DNA of 64,000 nt from Streptomyces sp. NBC_00102 (GCF_026343115.1 NZ_JAPEMC010000001.1:1984001-2048000); one strand, 5' to 3'; counted from the stretch's first letter, positions 6,787-19,607 are shown. The notes: generated from the letters alone by a model not told the origin. Translations and numbers: made by a program.

Positions 6787-7578
6787 TCACCAGCCCCCCG
6801 GCGGCAGCGGCCCGTCGGGGGAGGTGGGGGGTTCGTGCTCGGCGGTGTACTGGTCCGCGACGACGAAGGTGCTCGCGCAGTCCGGGCATTCGGCGCGGCC
6901 GAAAAGGTACGCGAGGCCCTCCGGGAGCGCGGTGAGGCCGATCGCGCCGGCTGTTCGGTACATCCAGGCGGCCGTCCCACTGAGGTCGGCGGGGTGGGCC
7001 GGTTGGAGCGGGCGGCGGTGGATGTCTCCGCGGTTCCAGTCGCGATAGGCGGAGTAGCGGCCATGGATACCGATCGCGATGGTGACGCGGAGGTGGCAGT
7101 GGGGGCAGCCCACTTCGTAGAAACCGTCCTCGAAGTCGTACTCGGCGAGGCTCCAGACGGTTGAGCCGGAGAATGCGAGGTGGGCCCGGAAGAGCGACAT
7201 CGCGGTGGCCATCGGTAGGTCTTTGTCGGCGAGTCGGCGGTCGGTCATCTGCTTCAGTTCGACGATCACCGGCGCCAGGTTCCTGATGAAGTCGTCGGCC
7301 TCGTGGTCATAATGCACAGCGGCGATGATGGCGCCGACCAGTTTCAAGGCCCGGTCTCCGATGGCCGTGTCGCCGGCCCGGACGATGTCGCGCAGATGAG
7401 GAAGCGCGGCATAGCTCTCTGCCGAGACGCCGGTCCCTTCGATCGCCAGGTGGTGCCAGAGTGTTTGCCAAGCCCCGTCGTCATCGGACGGGGATCGCAG
7501 GCATTGCTCCACGACGGGCGAAATCCCGTCGTACGGGCGGCGCCAGTACCGGTATCTCGTCCGCTCCCGTTCGGTCAT
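6787..7578 (-). CDS. Hypothetical protein with two CPxC motifs
   Basis: 263-residue soluble protein of unknown function. Residues about 15-145 are helical (YAALPHLRDIVRAGDTAIGD, then alanine-rich helices), suggestive of a repeat-type scaffold. The second half carries CPHC (158-161) and CPDC (231-234), which together could bind one zinc ion as a split ribbon. The ATG at 7578 is preferred because sequence upstream of it is low-complexity and not protein-like. A divergent small gene starts 129 bases away. Confidence 0.7.
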   Translation of the reverse strand: MTERERTRYRYWRRPYDGISPVVEQCLRSPSDDDGAWQTLWHHLAIEGTGVSAESYAALPHLRDIVRAGDTAIGDRALKLVGAIIAAVHYDHEADDFIRNLAPVIVELKQMTDRRLADKDLPMATAMSLFRAHLAFSGSTVWSLAEYDFEDGFYEVGCPHCHLRVTIAIGIHGRYSAYRDWNRGDIHRRPLQPAHPADLSGTAAWMYRTAGAIGLTALPEGLAYLFGRAECPDCASTFVVADQYTAEHEPPTSPDGPLPPGGW

Positions 7579-7706
7579 GCGCGGATTCAAGCACGAGGGC
7601 ACGGCAGCGGACATGGCCAGGAAGGCCGGACGGTGGCAAACCGGCGCCCCGCAGTCGCCTGTGGGTGGGACCATCGGCGGATACCTGACACAGGGCGGAG
7701 TCGGCG

Positions 7707-8018
7707 ATGACGGAGCAGGAGAGCGGGCATGCAGTGGCGGAATTGCTGCCGCCACCGGGCTGGACACTTCAGGAGATCCGTGACGTCTCCGGGGATCGGG
7801 AGGCCGTCGTGCTCTCTCCGGACCGGGTGGTCAAGTGGGTTGCCTCGGACGGGCCCGACGAGGCGCTGAACCCGGAGTTCGTCCTCGGGTTCCACGGTCT
7901 GTGCCTCGTGAAGGCCGTGCGGGACGACGACTGGTACATGGGCAGCTTGTACGACGACGGCAGCGTCGACTGTTGGGACGCCTACAGCAATCTGCGCGAG
8001 GCGCTGCGCGGGCTCTGA
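7707..8018 (+). CDS. Small acidic hypothetical protein
   Basis: 103-residue acidic protein with no signal peptide or membrane span. Motifs such as PPPGWTLQEIRDVSGDREAV and a C-terminal stretch rich in Asp and Tyr suggest a small beta-rich domain resembling immunity or SMI1-like folds, but no family can be assigned. GGAG lies six bases before the ATG. It is divergent from the CPxC protein gene. Confidence 0.65.
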   Translation: MTEQESGHAVAELLPPPGWTLQEIRDVSGDREAVVLSPDRVVKWVASDGPDEALNPEFVLGFHGLCLVKAVRDDDWYMGSLYDDGSVDCWDAYSNLREALRGL

Positions 8019-8180
8019 CCGCCGCGGGATGCGCAGTGCCCTGCGGCAGGAGGGCGGCGTGGCGGAGCAGGGGCACTGGCAGGCGGACCGTTGCCGGTTG
8101 TTCCGTGGGACCTCAGCGGTATCGCGGCCAAGGCGGACCGACGCGCATCGATCGGACACCGGCCCTCCGAGTCGCCGCCT

Positions 8181-8570
8181 TCAGTGGACCAGGGTGAAGG
8201 CGGCTGCGGCGAGCAGGTACGGCAGCGGAACGGCTAGGACGGCAGTGGCCCATTGCCGCTGCCGTCGGCCGACGACCGCGGGGAAGAGCACGTCGACGGC
8301 GATGATCAGCAGCAGTCCCAGGCCGCCGAAGACGACGATGCCCATCCGCGCCCACCCGGCACCCTCGATCGCATCGGGGCCGCCGCACGGGTTCAGGCCT
8401 TCGCCATAGCCGCGGTTGTCCCATGCGCATGCCCGGTACGTGGTGAGGAGCAGCCATGCCGAGTGCAGGGGAATCATGGCGGGGATGCCGAATATCAGAT
8501 TGACGCACCACGGAATGAGGAGCTTCCCGAGGGAAATTCGGTCGGCTCCCACATCCCCCCGGCTCGTCAT
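8181..8570 (-). CDS. Hypothetical membrane protein, three or four spans
   Basis: 129-residue integral membrane protein. Hydrophobic segments lie near residues 17-45, 74-98 and 108-127, with a Cys-containing loop (TYRACAWDNRGYGEGLNPCG) between the first and second. Function unknown. It is a single gene with its promoter presumably in the long spacer to its right. Confidence 0.7.
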   Translation of the reverse strand: MTSRGDVGADRISLGKLLIPWCVNLIFGIPAMIPLHSAWLLLTTYRACAWDNRGYGEGLNPCGGPDAIEGAGWARMGIVVFGGLGLLLIIAVDVLFPAVVGRRQRQWATAVLAVPLPYLLAAAAFTLVH

Positions 8571-9073
8571 GTCGCCGCCTTCCAGGCGCTGTCAGCACCT
8601 TCCGTGGCGTCGTCCCCACTGGACCCACTCATGACGCCTTACCTCGGGTATTCAGCGGAGATCAGCACGAAAAGGTGCCCTCCGCGCCGCGAAAGCAAGC
8701 GACCCGGATACGTGCCGTCTACACCTGTTTCGGTATTAGATCATCACCGCACCTCCCCAAATTGGGCATTCCATCCGGTAGGCGACGATCACAAGTCGGT
8801 CTCGTTTCCGCACCGGACCACGGCCCGAGCGAATTCCACCGCTCGTCGACTCGCCCGCCGATTACCAACTGGTCATGCATAAAACTCGGTTGGCGCTTTT
8901 CAGCCTCGGAGTTTCGTACGTTGGGCGGGCTGATCGTTCGGACGGGGACGGCAAAGCCCCGGCGCCTCCCTCTGTGATCAAGGTCGGACACCGGGGCTGT
9001 GCGGGCTGTGTGGGCTGTACGACTGTCACCGGGGTATTGCGGGTGACCGCCCGGCCGGATCAGCCGTCAGCCG
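8571..9073. other. Intergenic region upstream of the membrane protein gene
   Basis: About 500 bases without a supported gene, somewhat less GC-rich near 8840-8930. It should contain the promoter of the membrane protein gene and, at its right end, the terminator of the glycosidase gene. Confidence 0.5.
8955..8998 (-). terminator. Probable terminator of the GH-A glycosidase gene
   Basis: Arms AGCCCCGG and CCGGGGCT are separated by 28 bases, about 75 bases past the stop codon of the minus-strand glycosidase gene. The wide loop makes the call moderate. Confidence 0.45.
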
Positions 9074-11200
9074 TCAGCCGCTGGAGCAGACCGCCCCGTT
9101 GAGGCGGAAGGCCGTCGGGTCCGGGTTGGGCCCGTCGTTGGCGCCGACGAATCCGAAGGAGGCCGTCGAGCCGCCTCCCGGGGCCAGCGGTCCCGCGCCA
9201 TCGGGTGCGGTCACCCGCACGTGGGAGCCGGTTTGGTAGAACGTGGCGTTCCAGCCGGAGGCAACCGTCTGGGTCCCGGTCGGCCAGTCCCAGTCGACGG
9301 TCCAGCCGGTGATCGGCACGTCCGAGAGGTTGCGGACGGTGACCGTGGACACGAAGCCGTTGCCCCAGCTCGTGTCTCGGTGGTAGGTCACCGCGCAGGC
9401 CGCGTTCGACGGGACGCCGGTGGTGAAGGTCAGCGGAGAGGACGGGGCGGAGAGCCGCCCCGAGGCGTCGGCCGCCAGCAGGTTGACCGTGTGGGTGCTG
9501 CCCGGGGGCAGGTTCCGCAGGGTCACGGACGTGCCGGTGGTCTCACCGATCAGGTGGGTGTGCGCGCCGTCGCGCTCCTGGACCAGGTAGCGGGCGGCGC
9601 CCGTCGCGCTCGTCCAGGACAGGCTCGCGGTGGTGTCGCTCACCCCCTCCAGCTTCGGGGTGCCCGGGGTTCCGGCGGCCGACGCTCCCGGGCCGGTGCC
9701 GGCTCGCGGTTCGAGGGTGAGGGAGAGCAGTCCGTACGCCGGCACGGTGACCCGGGAGGTGGACGCCTCCCCGGCGGCGAGTGCGGTGATGTCGCTGTCG
9801 CCCGGTGCGTAGCGGCTGGCCTCGGGCGCGGTGGAGGCCGGGGTGAAGCCGGCGTAACCGAGGTCGACGGTCCGGGCGGCGTCCGGGTTCTTGTTGACGA
9901 GCAGGACGCTCAGCCGCCCGTCGCGACGGAGGACCGCGTGTGCCGAGACGTCCTGCGCGGAGGACGCGGCGGCGACCATGGTGTCGCCCGCCGTGCCCAG
10001 TTCGCTGGTCATCTTCATGCCGTAGTAGGGGTGGAACGGCGTGTTCGGCGCCGGCTCGCACACGTCACCGTTGCAGGCACCACTGGAGAGCATCCCCATG
10101 TCGCCGTAGTCGGTCTCACCGTCGACGGTGGTGATCTCGCCGACGCCGTTGTGGGTGTTCCACCAGTCGACGTTGAACACGCCGTTCTCCAGCGCCGTCA
10201 TGAACGCGTCGGCGGCGAACAGTCCGTTGGCGCGGGCGGTGAGCCGGGCGCCACCGGTGTTGGTGTTGATCTCGGTGAGCGCGATGCCGATGTCCGGTGA
10301 GTCGGCGCCCGCGTACCGGTCGAGCTGGTTGCGCACCTCCCGCAGTTCACCGGGCAGCCTGGCCAGCTTGGCCGAGGCGTCCGCGGCCGTGGTGTCGGAT
10401 CCACCCGCGTACCAGTGGACGCTCACAAAATCGATGACGTCGGCCACTTCGGGCAGCACGGTGTTGTTCCAGTCACCGGCATCCCCCTCGCCGGTCACGC
10501 CGTCCGGCCATTCGCCAGGGCTGGTGAGGACGGCGCCGATCTTGACGGTCGGGTCGACGGCCTTCATGGCCGCGGCGTAGGCGCGCACCTGGCGGGCGTA
10601 CTCGCCGGGGCTCTTGTCCTGGTGGTCGTCGTGCTCCCAGCCGCTGCCGTAGTGGCCGTTGCCGTAGATCTCGTTGCCGATCTCCCAGTACTTCGCACCG
10701 TACTTCTTCGTGATGTTCGCGTACCTGACCCAGCCGGCCGCCTCCTCGGGCGTGCCCGAACCGTAGTTGGCGATCAGGATGGGCTGCGCGCCGGTGGCGG
10801 CGACGGTGCCCATGAACGAGTCGAAACCGGTACCCGGGGCGACATAGCCCCCGGGCGCCGTGTTCGTCTCCCAGTGAAAGATGTCCGCGTACGACCCACC
10901 GGGGTAGCGCATCGCGCCCACATCGGCCGCCTTCATCAAGTCGGCCACCTCGGGATCGTTCATGTGCGAGTCCCACACGGCGGTGTTGACGCCGCGGGCC
11001 GTGTCGGACAGCCGGCCGAGCGCCGCCTGGGCGTTGACCTGGACGTTCACGTCCGCGACGTCGGTCGCCGGTGACGCGGCGGGCGCGACGCCGACCAGCG
11101 ACGTCAGCAGGGCCGAGGTCACGGCCAGAACGGCCGCGCCTCGCGCGAGGGGCCGTAAGCCGGTGGCGGCGGGGCGGCCGGGTCCGTGCGGTGCTGGCAT
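9074..11200 (-). CDS. Secreted clan GH-A glycosidase (arabinofuranosidase-like) with FN3 and CBM2
   Basis: 708-residue exported enzyme, likely acting on hemicellulose attached to cellulose. It has a basic N-terminus and hydrophobic signal (about 1-43), then a TIM-barrel-type catalytic domain to about 500. Glu177 in WEIGNEIYG fits the acid/base and Glu310 in ALTEINTNTG the nucleophile, as in clan GH-A enzymes such as GH51 or GH39. An FN3-like domain (about 515-600) and a C-terminal CBM2 cellulose-binding module follow. The ATG has GAGGA five bases upstream. It is divergent from a GH9 cellulase with a CebR-type operator in its leader. The exact GH family and substrate are not settled by eye. 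Confidence 0.8.
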   Translation of the reverse strand: MPAPHGPGRPAATGLRPLARGAAVLAVTSALLTSLVGVAPAASPATDVADVNVQVNAQAALGRLSDTARGVNTAVWDSHMNDPEVADLMKAADVGAMRYPGGSYADIFHWETNTAPGGYVAPGTGFDSFMGTVAATGAQPILIANYGSGTPEEAAGWVRYANITKKYGAKYWEIGNEIYGNGHYGSGWEHDDHQDKSPGEYARQVRAYAAAMKAVDPTVKIGAVLTSPGEWPDGVTGEGDAGDWNNTVLPEVADVIDFVSVHWYAGGSDTTAADASAKLARLPGELREVRNQLDRYAGADSPDIGIALTEINTNTGGARLTARANGLFAADAFMTALENGVFNVDWWNTHNGVGEITTVDGETDYGDMGMLSSGACNGDVCEPAPNTPFHPYYGMKMTSELGTAGDTMVAAASSAQDVSAHAVLRRDGRLSVLLVNKNPDAARTVDLGYAGFTPASTAPEASRYAPGDSDITALAAGEASTSRVTVPAYGLLSLTLEPRAGTGPGASAAGTPGTPKLEGVSDTTASLSWTSATGAARYLVQERDGAHTHLIGETTGTSVTLRNLPPGSTHTVNLLAADASGRLSAPSSPLTFTTGVPSNAACAVTYHRDTSWGNGFVSTVTVRNLSDVPITGWTVDWDWPTGTQTVASGWNATFYQTGSHVRVTAPDGAGPLAPGGGSTASFGFVGANDGPNPDPTAFRLNGAVCSSG

Positions 11201-11309
11201 GGGAGTCCTCACTGGGTGGTCCGTCGTCACGAGCGGGTCAGTGGATGTCGGGATGCCGGGCGGTGCCGCTGAGCAGGCGGACGACCGGCGTGGCGGCGAA
11301 GCGCCGCCC

Positions 11310-11343
11310 GGGCGGCGGAACGTTCCGGGCGGCGGAACGTTCC
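11310..11343. repeat. Two 17-bp direct repeats containing GGAACGTTCC
   Basis: The unit GGGCGGCGGAACGTTCC occurs twice back to back. Each copy contains the perfect 10-bp palindrome GGAACGTTCC. It lies in the upstream region of the minus-strand glycosidase gene and could be a protein-binding site or a chance slippage product. Confidence 0.6.
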
Positions 11344-11419
11344 GGGCGGGCGGCGCGGAAGGCGAAAGGTGAGCGCGGCGCGGTCGGGCACATGCGGGTC
11401 GACGGCCCGATCCCGCCCT

Positions 11420-11433
11420 TGGGAGCGCTCCCA
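11420..11433. promoter_or_regulatory. CebR-type operator (perfect)
   Basis: TGGGAGCGCTCCCA is the known 14-bp palindrome bound by the cellobiose/cellotriose-sensing repressor CebR in Streptomyces. A further half-site, TGGGAGCG, follows at 11437-11444. It should make the left-hand glycosidase gene inducible by cello-oligosaccharides. Confidence 0.9.
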
Positions 11434-11519
11434 TAGTGGGAGCGGCGTTTACGTCCTGTCAACGCCCGTGCACCACAGTGTTTCGAGTGCCCCACGACGG
11501 CTCGGCCCGGTGTTCACGA

Positions 11520-11561
11520 GTCCCGGCCGGCACACATCCCGTCCCGGCCGGCACACACCCC
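11520..11561. repeat. Two 21-bp tandem repeats between divergent cellulolytic genes
   Basis: GTCCCGGCCGGCACACA followed by T or C and CCC occurs twice in tandem, differing by one base. The 21-bp period is two DNA turns, so proteins bound to both copies would sit on one face. It lies between the two CebR-type sites. No known regulator is assigned. Confidence 0.6.
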
Positions 11562-11680
11562 GACCACGAAGGCGGACTGCCGGGGGGAGGGCTCATCCGG
11601 CAAGCGCACAGTTTCAGCCACGCGGCCCGGAAGTGGCGCGTTCACACATTGCCGCTGCGTTTCACAGCGCTGCAACCTAA

Positions 11681-14206
<2,526 letters not shown>

Positions 14207-14306
14207 TGGCTGCATCGGTGTACGGCGCACCGCATCGCCGCTGGTGTCTCCCGGGCCCGGGTGCCACCGGCCGTTACGTTCCTGGCATCCAACACCGGGA
14301 GAGGCC

Positions 14307-16934
14307 ATGCGGGTCAGTCGTCGTTCGCTGCTGAGACTGGGGGGTGCCGGCACGGTTGCCGCCGGCCTCTCCGCCGTGGGGCCCGGGGCCGCCGCCTCGG
14401 ACAAGGACTCGGGTGCGAGCGGCAAAGGTGCCGAGAACACCAAGGACACCGGAGCCCGGACCGCCGAAGGGGCCGCGTCCGTGTCCGTCGGCCCCGTGAC
14501 GCAGCCCGGGTCGAAGGCGGCCCGGGCGAAGGCCGTCGAGATGGTCGCGCGGATGACCACCGACGAGAAGATCGCGCTGCTGCACGGGGTGAACGTCAAG
14601 GCGGAGGTCGCCCGGCCCGGGTACATCGGCAAGGTGGTGGGGAACGAGCGTCTCGGCATCCCCGCGACCATCCTGGCGGACGGGCCGAGCGGGGTGGGGA
14701 ACGGGTCGACGGGGGTGACGCAGTGGCCGTGCTCCAAGGCACTGGCGGCGACCTGGGACCCGGCCGCGGCCGAGAGTTACGGGAAGGCGTACGGCGGTGA
14801 GCAGGCGGCCAAGGGGCACAACGTGGCGCTGGGGCCGTGCGTCAACATCCTGCGGACGCCCCGGTGGGGCCGGTCCTTCGAGACGTTCACGGAGGACCCG
14901 CACCTCAACGCGGCGCTGGCGGGCCCTGTCGTACGGGGCATCCAGTCGCACCACGTGATCGCGACGGTGAAGCACTTCGCGGCCAACAACCAGGAGACGC
15001 TGCGGCACTCCATCGACGTGGTGGTCTCCCAACGCGCCCTGCACGAGATCTACTTCCCCGCGTTCCGGGCGGCCGTCCAGCAGGGTGGCGTCGGCGCGGT
15101 GATGACCGCGTACAACAAGGTCAACGGGGTCTGGACGCACGAGAACCGCACCCTGGTCCAGGACGTGCTGCGGGACGGCTGGGGTTTCGACGGGATGGTG
15201 ATGTCGGACTGGGGCGGCACCCACAGCACGGTGCGGACGGCCGAGGCGGGGTCCACCACCGAGATGCCCGGGTCGACGTACTTCGGTACGGCTCTCGCGT
15301 CGGCGGTCGCGCGGGGGGCGGTCACCGGGGAGACGCTCGACTCGATGGCCGTGCAGGTGCTGACGGCGATGTACCGGGTGGGGCTCTTCGACCACCCGCT
15401 CCCGGACCCGTTGACGCTGCTGGACACGGTGGTCTCCACCGAGGAGAACCGCCTGCTGGCCCGTCGGATCGGGGTCCAGGGCAGCGTGCTGCTGAAGAAC
15501 GCGGGCGGGGTGCTGCCGTTCGCGGTTCCCCGGTCCGTGGCGGTGATCGGGGACGCCGCCGGGGCGGGGTACCGCTCGCACGGCGGGGGTTCGGGGAGCG
15601 TGAACCCGTACGGCGGGGTGGTGACCCCGCTCGCCGGGATCACGGCCCGTGCGGCGAGCGCCCCGGGTGGCGTCCCGGTGTCGTACGCGCGCGGCACCCT
15701 CGGGGTGGGCGCGCTGCCCGCCGTGCCCGCCGAGGTGCTGGGCGCGGGGCTGCGCGCGGTCTACTACGCCTCGGGCGACCTCACCGGTGCGGTCCTCGCC
15801 ACCACGACCACCGACCGCCTCGACTGGACGGGGGCTCCGGCCCCGGTGAGCGGCCGGACCGGTGCCTGGTCGGCCCGGTACACCGGTACGTACACGGCGT
15901 CCGTCGCCGGGCGTCACCGGTTCTCGCTCAGCGGCGGCGGGGCGGTGGTCCTGACGATCGACGGGTCGGTGGTGGCCGATTTCGCGACCGGGGCCGAGGC
16001 GGTCCAGAACGGCTTCGTGACCCTGGCGGAGGGCCCCCACACCATCGAGGTCACCTACCGGCACGCCTCCGGGACCCCGAGCCTGCGGGTCGGCCACCAG
16101 CCGGGGCAGGACCGGCTGATCGCGGAGGCGGCTGCCGCGGCGGCCGCGGCCGAGGTGGCGGTGGTGGTGGTCGTGGACGTGACGGCCGAGAGCATGGACC
16201 GCTCCACCCTGGCCCTCGCCGCCGACCAGGACGAGCTGATCGCCGCGGTCGCCGCGGCCAACCCCCGTACCGTGGTGGTGCTCAACACCTCGGGCGCCGT
16301 GCTGATGCCGTGGCTGCCCGCGGTCCCGGCGGTGATCGCCAACTGGTACGGCGGCCAGGAACAGGGCAACGCGGTCGCCGCGATGCTCTTCGGTGACGCG
16401 GAGCCCGGGGGCCGCCTCCCGGAGACCTTCCCGGCGACGGAGACGCAGGGGCCGGCCAAGCGGCCGGTGGAGTTCCCCGGCGACGGGAAGCAGGTCTACT
16501 ACGACGAGGGGCTGGCCGTCGGGTACCGCTGGTACGCGCGCTCGGGCGAGCGGCCGCTCTTCCCGTTCGGCCACGGCCTGTCGTACACCACCTTCGCCCT
16601 CTCCGACCTCCGGGTGGTTCCCGCCCCGCACGGTCACCGGGCGACCGTGCGGGTCCGCAACACCGGCTCCCGGGCGGGCAGCGAGGTCGTGCAGCTGTAC
16701 GTCACCTTCCCCGCGCCCGCGGGCGAACCCCCGTCGCAGCTCAAGGCGTTCGCCAAGGTGACGCTGAAGCCGGGCGCCTCGGCCACCGTCGCGCTGGACG
16801 TCCGCCGGGAGGCGCTGGCGGTGTGGCGGTCGGTGGAGGACGGCTGGACCCTGCTGCCGGGGTCGTACGAGTTCGCGGTGGGCCGCTCCTCGGCCGACCT
16901 GCCTCTGCGCACAACGGTGCGGGTCACCCGGTAG
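14307..16934 (+). CDS. Exported GH3 glycosidase with PA14 insert
   Basis: 875-residue beta-glycosidase, probably cleaving oligosaccharides released by the neighbouring enzymes. The N-terminus [12 protein letters not shown] is a twin-arginine signal. The GH3 barrel includes KHFAANNQE and Asp301 in [11 protein letters not shown], the nucleophile position. A PA14 domain (about 480-610, including [19 protein letters not shown]) interrupts the second domain, as in many GH3 beta-glucosidases, where it shapes the substrate pocket. A C-terminal FN3-like domain closes the protein. GGGAGAGG precedes the ATG. No CebR-type site lies directly upstream; it starts 100 bases after the GH9 gene and could be read from it. 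Substrate not determined. Confidence 0.88.
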   Translation: MRVSRRSLLRLGGAGTVAAGLSAVGPGAAASDKDSGASGKGAENTKDTGARTAEGAASVSVGPVTQPGSKAARAKAVEMVARMTTDEKIALLHGVNVKAEVARPGYIGKVVGNERLGIPATILADGPSGVGNGSTGVTQWPCSKALAATWDPAAAESYGKAYGGEQAAKGHNVALGPCVNILRTPRWGRSFETFTEDPHLNAALAGPVVRGIQSHHVIATVKHFAANNQETLRHSIDVVVSQRALHEIYFPAFRAAVQQGGVGAVMTAYNKVNGVWTHENRTLVQDVLRDGWGFDGMVMSDWGGTHSTVRTAEAGSTTEMPGSTYFGTALASAVARGAVTGETLDSMAVQVLTAMYRVGLFDHPLPDPLTLLDTVVSTEENRLLARRIGVQGSVLLKNAGGVLPFAVPRSVAVIGDAAGAGYRSHGGGSGSVNPYGGVVTPLAGITARAASAPGGVPVSYARGTLGVGALPAVPAEVLGAGLRAVYYASGDLTGAVLATTTTDRLDWTGAPAPVSGRTGAWSARYTGTYTASVAGRHRFSLSGGGAVVLTIDGSVVADFATGAEAVQNGFVTLAEGPHTIEVTYRHASGTPSLRVGHQPGQDRLIAEAAAAAAAAEVAVVVVVDVTAESMDRSTLALAADQDELIAAVAAANPRTVVVLNTSGAVLMPWLPAVPAVIANWYGGQEQGNAVAAMLFGDAEPGGRLPETFPATETQGPAKRPVEFPGDGKQVYYDEGLAVGYRWYARSGERPLFPFGHGLSYTTFALSDLRVVPAPHGHRATVRVRNTGSRAGSEVVQLYVTFPAPAGEPPSQLKAFAKVTLKPGASATVALDVRREALAVWRSVEDGWTLLPGSYEFAVGRSSADLPLRTTVRVTR

Positions 16935-17086
16935 GGCGGGATTCGGTCTCTTCGGCCACTGGGGCAGAACGCCGCGCGATACGCTGCGCGCCCCGCCCCG
17001 GTGACCGATGGTTCGGAAGGGGTTACGGAGGGGCACAAGATTCCCGTACGACCGCGCAGACGAAGTTGCACCGAGGGAGCACCACC

Positions 17087-17953
17087 ATGGCAACCCCCTT
17101 GACCGCCGACACCCTGCTGAAGGCCCTCCGCGACGAGGGTCTGAAGGTGGTGGAGTACAAGAGCTGGCGGACCAACAACCGTGATCACAAGGGCCCCTGG
17201 GGCCCGGTCAATGGCGTGATGATCCATCACACCGTCACTTCGGGCACCGCGAACTCCGTGGAGCTCTGCTACTCCGGACGTTCCGACCTCCCCGGGCCGC
17301 TCTGCCACGGGGTCATCGACAAGGAGGGCACGGTCCACCTGGTCGGCAACGGCCGTGCCAACCACGCCGGCCTCGGCGACGACGACGTGCTGCGCGCGGT
17401 GATCGCCGAGGCGGCGGTGCTGCCCGCCGACAACGAGGCGAACACCGACGGCAACGCCCGTTTCTACGGCTTCGAGTGCGTCAACCTGGGCGACGGCCAG
17501 GACCCCTGGCCTGCCGCCCAACTGCTGGCGATCGAACGGGTGTCGGCGGCGCTCTGCCGCGCCCACAAGTGGTCCGAGCGCTCGGTGATCGGGCATCTGG
17601 AGTGGCAGCCGGGGAAGGTCGACCCGCGCGGCTTCCCGATGACCGCGATGCGCGACCGGATCGGCGTCCGGCTCGGCGCGGCTCCGGACGGGCCGCTGCC
17701 GGAGCCGTACGAGCCGTTCCCCGGGGCCGGGTTCTTCACGATCGGGCGCAACAGTCCGATCATCACCGCCATGGGCAAGCGGCTGGTGGCGGAGGGCTGC
17801 GACCTGTACGCGGTCGGGCCAGGGCCCACCTGGTCGGCGTCCGACCGCGCTTCGTACGCCGCCTGGCAGCGCAAGCTCGGATACGCCGGCGACGCTGCCG
17901 ACGGGGTCCCGGGCGAGGACAGCTGGGCGAGGCTCAAGGTGCCGAACGTGTGA
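17087..17953 (+). CDS. N-acetylmuramoyl-L-alanine amidase with C-terminal peptidoglycan-binding domain
   Basis: 288-residue amidase_2/PGRP-type enzyme that should cut the bond between muramic acid and the stem peptide. Zinc-ligand regions are visible: VNGVMIHHTVTSG, HAGLGDDD and GHLEWQPGKVDPRG. The last 75 residues resemble the C-terminal peptidoglycan-binding domain of streptomycete and phage endolysin-like amidases. No signal peptide is present, so export is unexplained; phage-like release or non-classical secretion is possible. GAGGGAG precedes the ATG. Confidence 0.85.
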   Translation: MATPLTADTLLKALRDEGLKVVEYKSWRTNNRDHKGPWGPVNGVMIHHTVTSGTANSVELCYSGRSDLPGPLCHGVIDKEGTVHLVGNGRANHAGLGDDDVLRAVIAEAAVLPADNEANTDGNARFYGFECVNLGDGQDPWPAAQLLAIERVSAALCRAHKWSERSVIGHLEWQPGKVDPRGFPMTAMRDRIGVRLGAAPDGPLPEPYEPFPGAGFFTIGRNSPIITAMGKRLVAEGCDLYAVGPGPTWSASDRASYAAWQRKLGYAGDAADGVPGEDSWARLKVPNV

Positions 17954-18009
17954 GACGGGGTGAGCCGGCGGGGCTGTGCGGCCCCTGGGTGCGGCCGCCC
18001 CGCCCCGTC
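17954..18009. terminator. Bidirectional terminator between convergent genes
   Basis: Outer arms GACGGGG and CCCCGTC enclose further GC-rich complementary segments (GGGGC/GCCCC). The structure fills the gap between the convergent amidase and VWA lipoprotein genes. Confidence 0.6.
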
Positions 18010-18029
18010 GGTTCCGCCGGGACCGCCCC

Positions 18030-19607
18030 TCAGTCCATCTCCCCCTCGGCCGGTGCGCTCGGCATCTCGCCTTCCTCGCCCGTGAGTTCGGCGGCCTGGC
18101 TGATGGCGTCGGCCAGCTTGGCCACCGAGCCGTCCTCGGTCTCGGCGGCCAGTTTCCGCGTCCGGGAGGTGAGTTCGCCGAGTCCCGGGGCGCCGGGGAG
18201 GGTTCCGCCGCGCAGGATGTCGGCGAAGTAGGCCGCCGCCGCTGTCACTTGGAGGCGTGCGTCGGCGGCGCCCCAGAGCGCTCCGCCGAGGGCGTCGGTC
18301 TCCACCGATCCGGTCTCCTCCCGCGCCTTCCGGGTCTTCGGGTCGAGCCAGCGCACGGTGGCGGTGGCGACATGGCCCGAGGCCCCCTTGCGCAGGTGTA
18401 CGGCGTAGAGCGCGGTCACCGTGTGCCCGGGGCCGACCTCGCCGCCGTCCACGCTGTTGTCGCGGAAGTCCTCGTCGGCGACGGCCCGGTCCTCGTACCC
18501 GATGAGCTTGAACTGCTGGACCGTCTTCCGGTCGAAGGCGACTTGTGCCTTGGCGTCGCGGGCGCGCAGCTGGACGTGGGCGGGGAGCTGGTCGACGAAG
18601 ACCTTGCGGGCCTGGGCCTCGTCGGCGACGTACGTGGTGTTGCCGTCGCCCTTGTCGGCGAGCCGTTCCATCAGCGCGTCGCCGTAGTCGCTGCCCACGC
18701 CGACGCCGAAGAGGGTGATGCCGTACTCGCGCCGTGAGCTGTCGATCCGCTCCAGGATCGCGTCGGCGTCCGTCTCCCCGGTGTTGGCGAGAGCGTCGGA
18801 GAGCAGCACGACGCGGTTGGTGGCTCCCTCGCGGCGGCCTTCCACGGCCTCGTCGTAGCCGCGTTCCACCCCGGCGGCGACGTTGGTGGCACTGTCCGTG
18901 TGGAGCGCTTCGACGGCCTCGCGGATCTTCGTGCGGTGGCCGCGCAGTGCGGTCATGGGGAGTACGGTCTCGGCTTCGTCGCTGAAGGTGACCAGGGCCA
19001 CCGAGTCGTCGTCGCGCAGTTGCTCGGTGAGGTACGCGAGCGAGGTGCGCACCAGGTCCAGGCGGCCGGTTTCGGCCATGGATCCGGAGATGTCGACGAC
19101 GAAGGTGAGGGCGGCGGGCGGCCTCGGGGCGGTGTCGTCGGCGGCCTTGGTGGCGAGTCCGACCCGCAGCAGCGACCAGTCCTCCGCCCCTCCCCCGGTG
19201 CGCGCCCCGTCGACGCTGACGGAGAAGCCGTCGCCGCCGGGTCGGGCGTACCCCTGTTTGAAGCTGTTGACGAACTCCTCGGGCCGTACCGTCTCGGGCT
19301 TGGGGAGCTGCCCGTCGGCGAGGACGCGGCGCGCGTATCCGTAACTGGCGGTGTCCACGTCGAGCGCGAAGGTGGAGAGGTAGTCGGGCGCGGGCGCGTC
19401 GCCCTTCGCCTGTTTGCCCGCCGCGTCGGTGGCCGCGGGGGCGGGGACGCTCCCGCCGCTCTTGTCCGCGGCGTAGCCGTCGGAGCTGTGGCCGCCCGAG
19501 CCGCTCGCCGAGCATCCGGCGAGCAGCGCGGCGCTCACCAGCAGCGCGGCGAACGCCGCCCCTGCCCGCGCCCGGCCGGCCGGGTGTCTCGATGTGCCGT
19601 GGTTCAT
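18030..19607 (-). CDS. VWA-domain lipoprotein
   Basis: 525-residue surface lipoprotein. The signal peptide ends in lipobox LLAGC, so Cys32 or nearby is lipidated. An N-terminal von Willebrand-associated region (YLSTFALDVDTASYGYARR) precedes a VWA domain with an intact MIDAS motif (VVDISGSM), which binds a metal ion and partner proteins. The C-terminal region matches the DUF3520-like tail of YfbK-type proteins. The partner is unknown. The ATG at 19607 is chosen because it places a standard signal peptide at the start. Confidence 0.85.
   Translation of the reverse strand: MNHGTSRHPAGRARAGAAFAALLVSAALLAGCSASGSGGHSSDGYAADKSGGSVPAPAATDAAGKQAKGDAPAPDYLSTFALDVDTASYGYARRVLADGQLPKPETVRPEEFVNSFKQGYARPGGDGFSVSVDGARTGGGAEDWSLLRVGLATKAADDTAPRPPAALTFVVDISGSMAETGRLDLVRTSLAYLTEQLRDDDSVALVTFSDEAETVLPMTALRGHRTKIREAVEALHTDSATNVAAGVERGYDEAVEGRREGATNRVVLLSDALANTGETDADAILERIDSSRREYGITLFGVGVGSDYGDALMERLADKGDGNTTYVADEAQARKVFVDQLPAHVQLRARDAKAQVAFDRKTVQQFKLIGYEDRAVADEDFRDNSVDGGEVGPGHTVTALYAVHLRKGASGHVATATVRWLDPKTRKAREETGSVETDALGGALWGAADARLQVTAAAAYFADILRGGTLPGAPGLGELTSRTRKLAAETEDGSVAKLADAISQAAELTGEEGEMPSAPAEGEMD

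Noticed and set aside
14274..17093. Minus-strand open frame of about 940 codons opposite the GH3 gene
   Set aside because: Shadow of the GH3 gene, Arg/Gly/Pro-rich without family resemblance.
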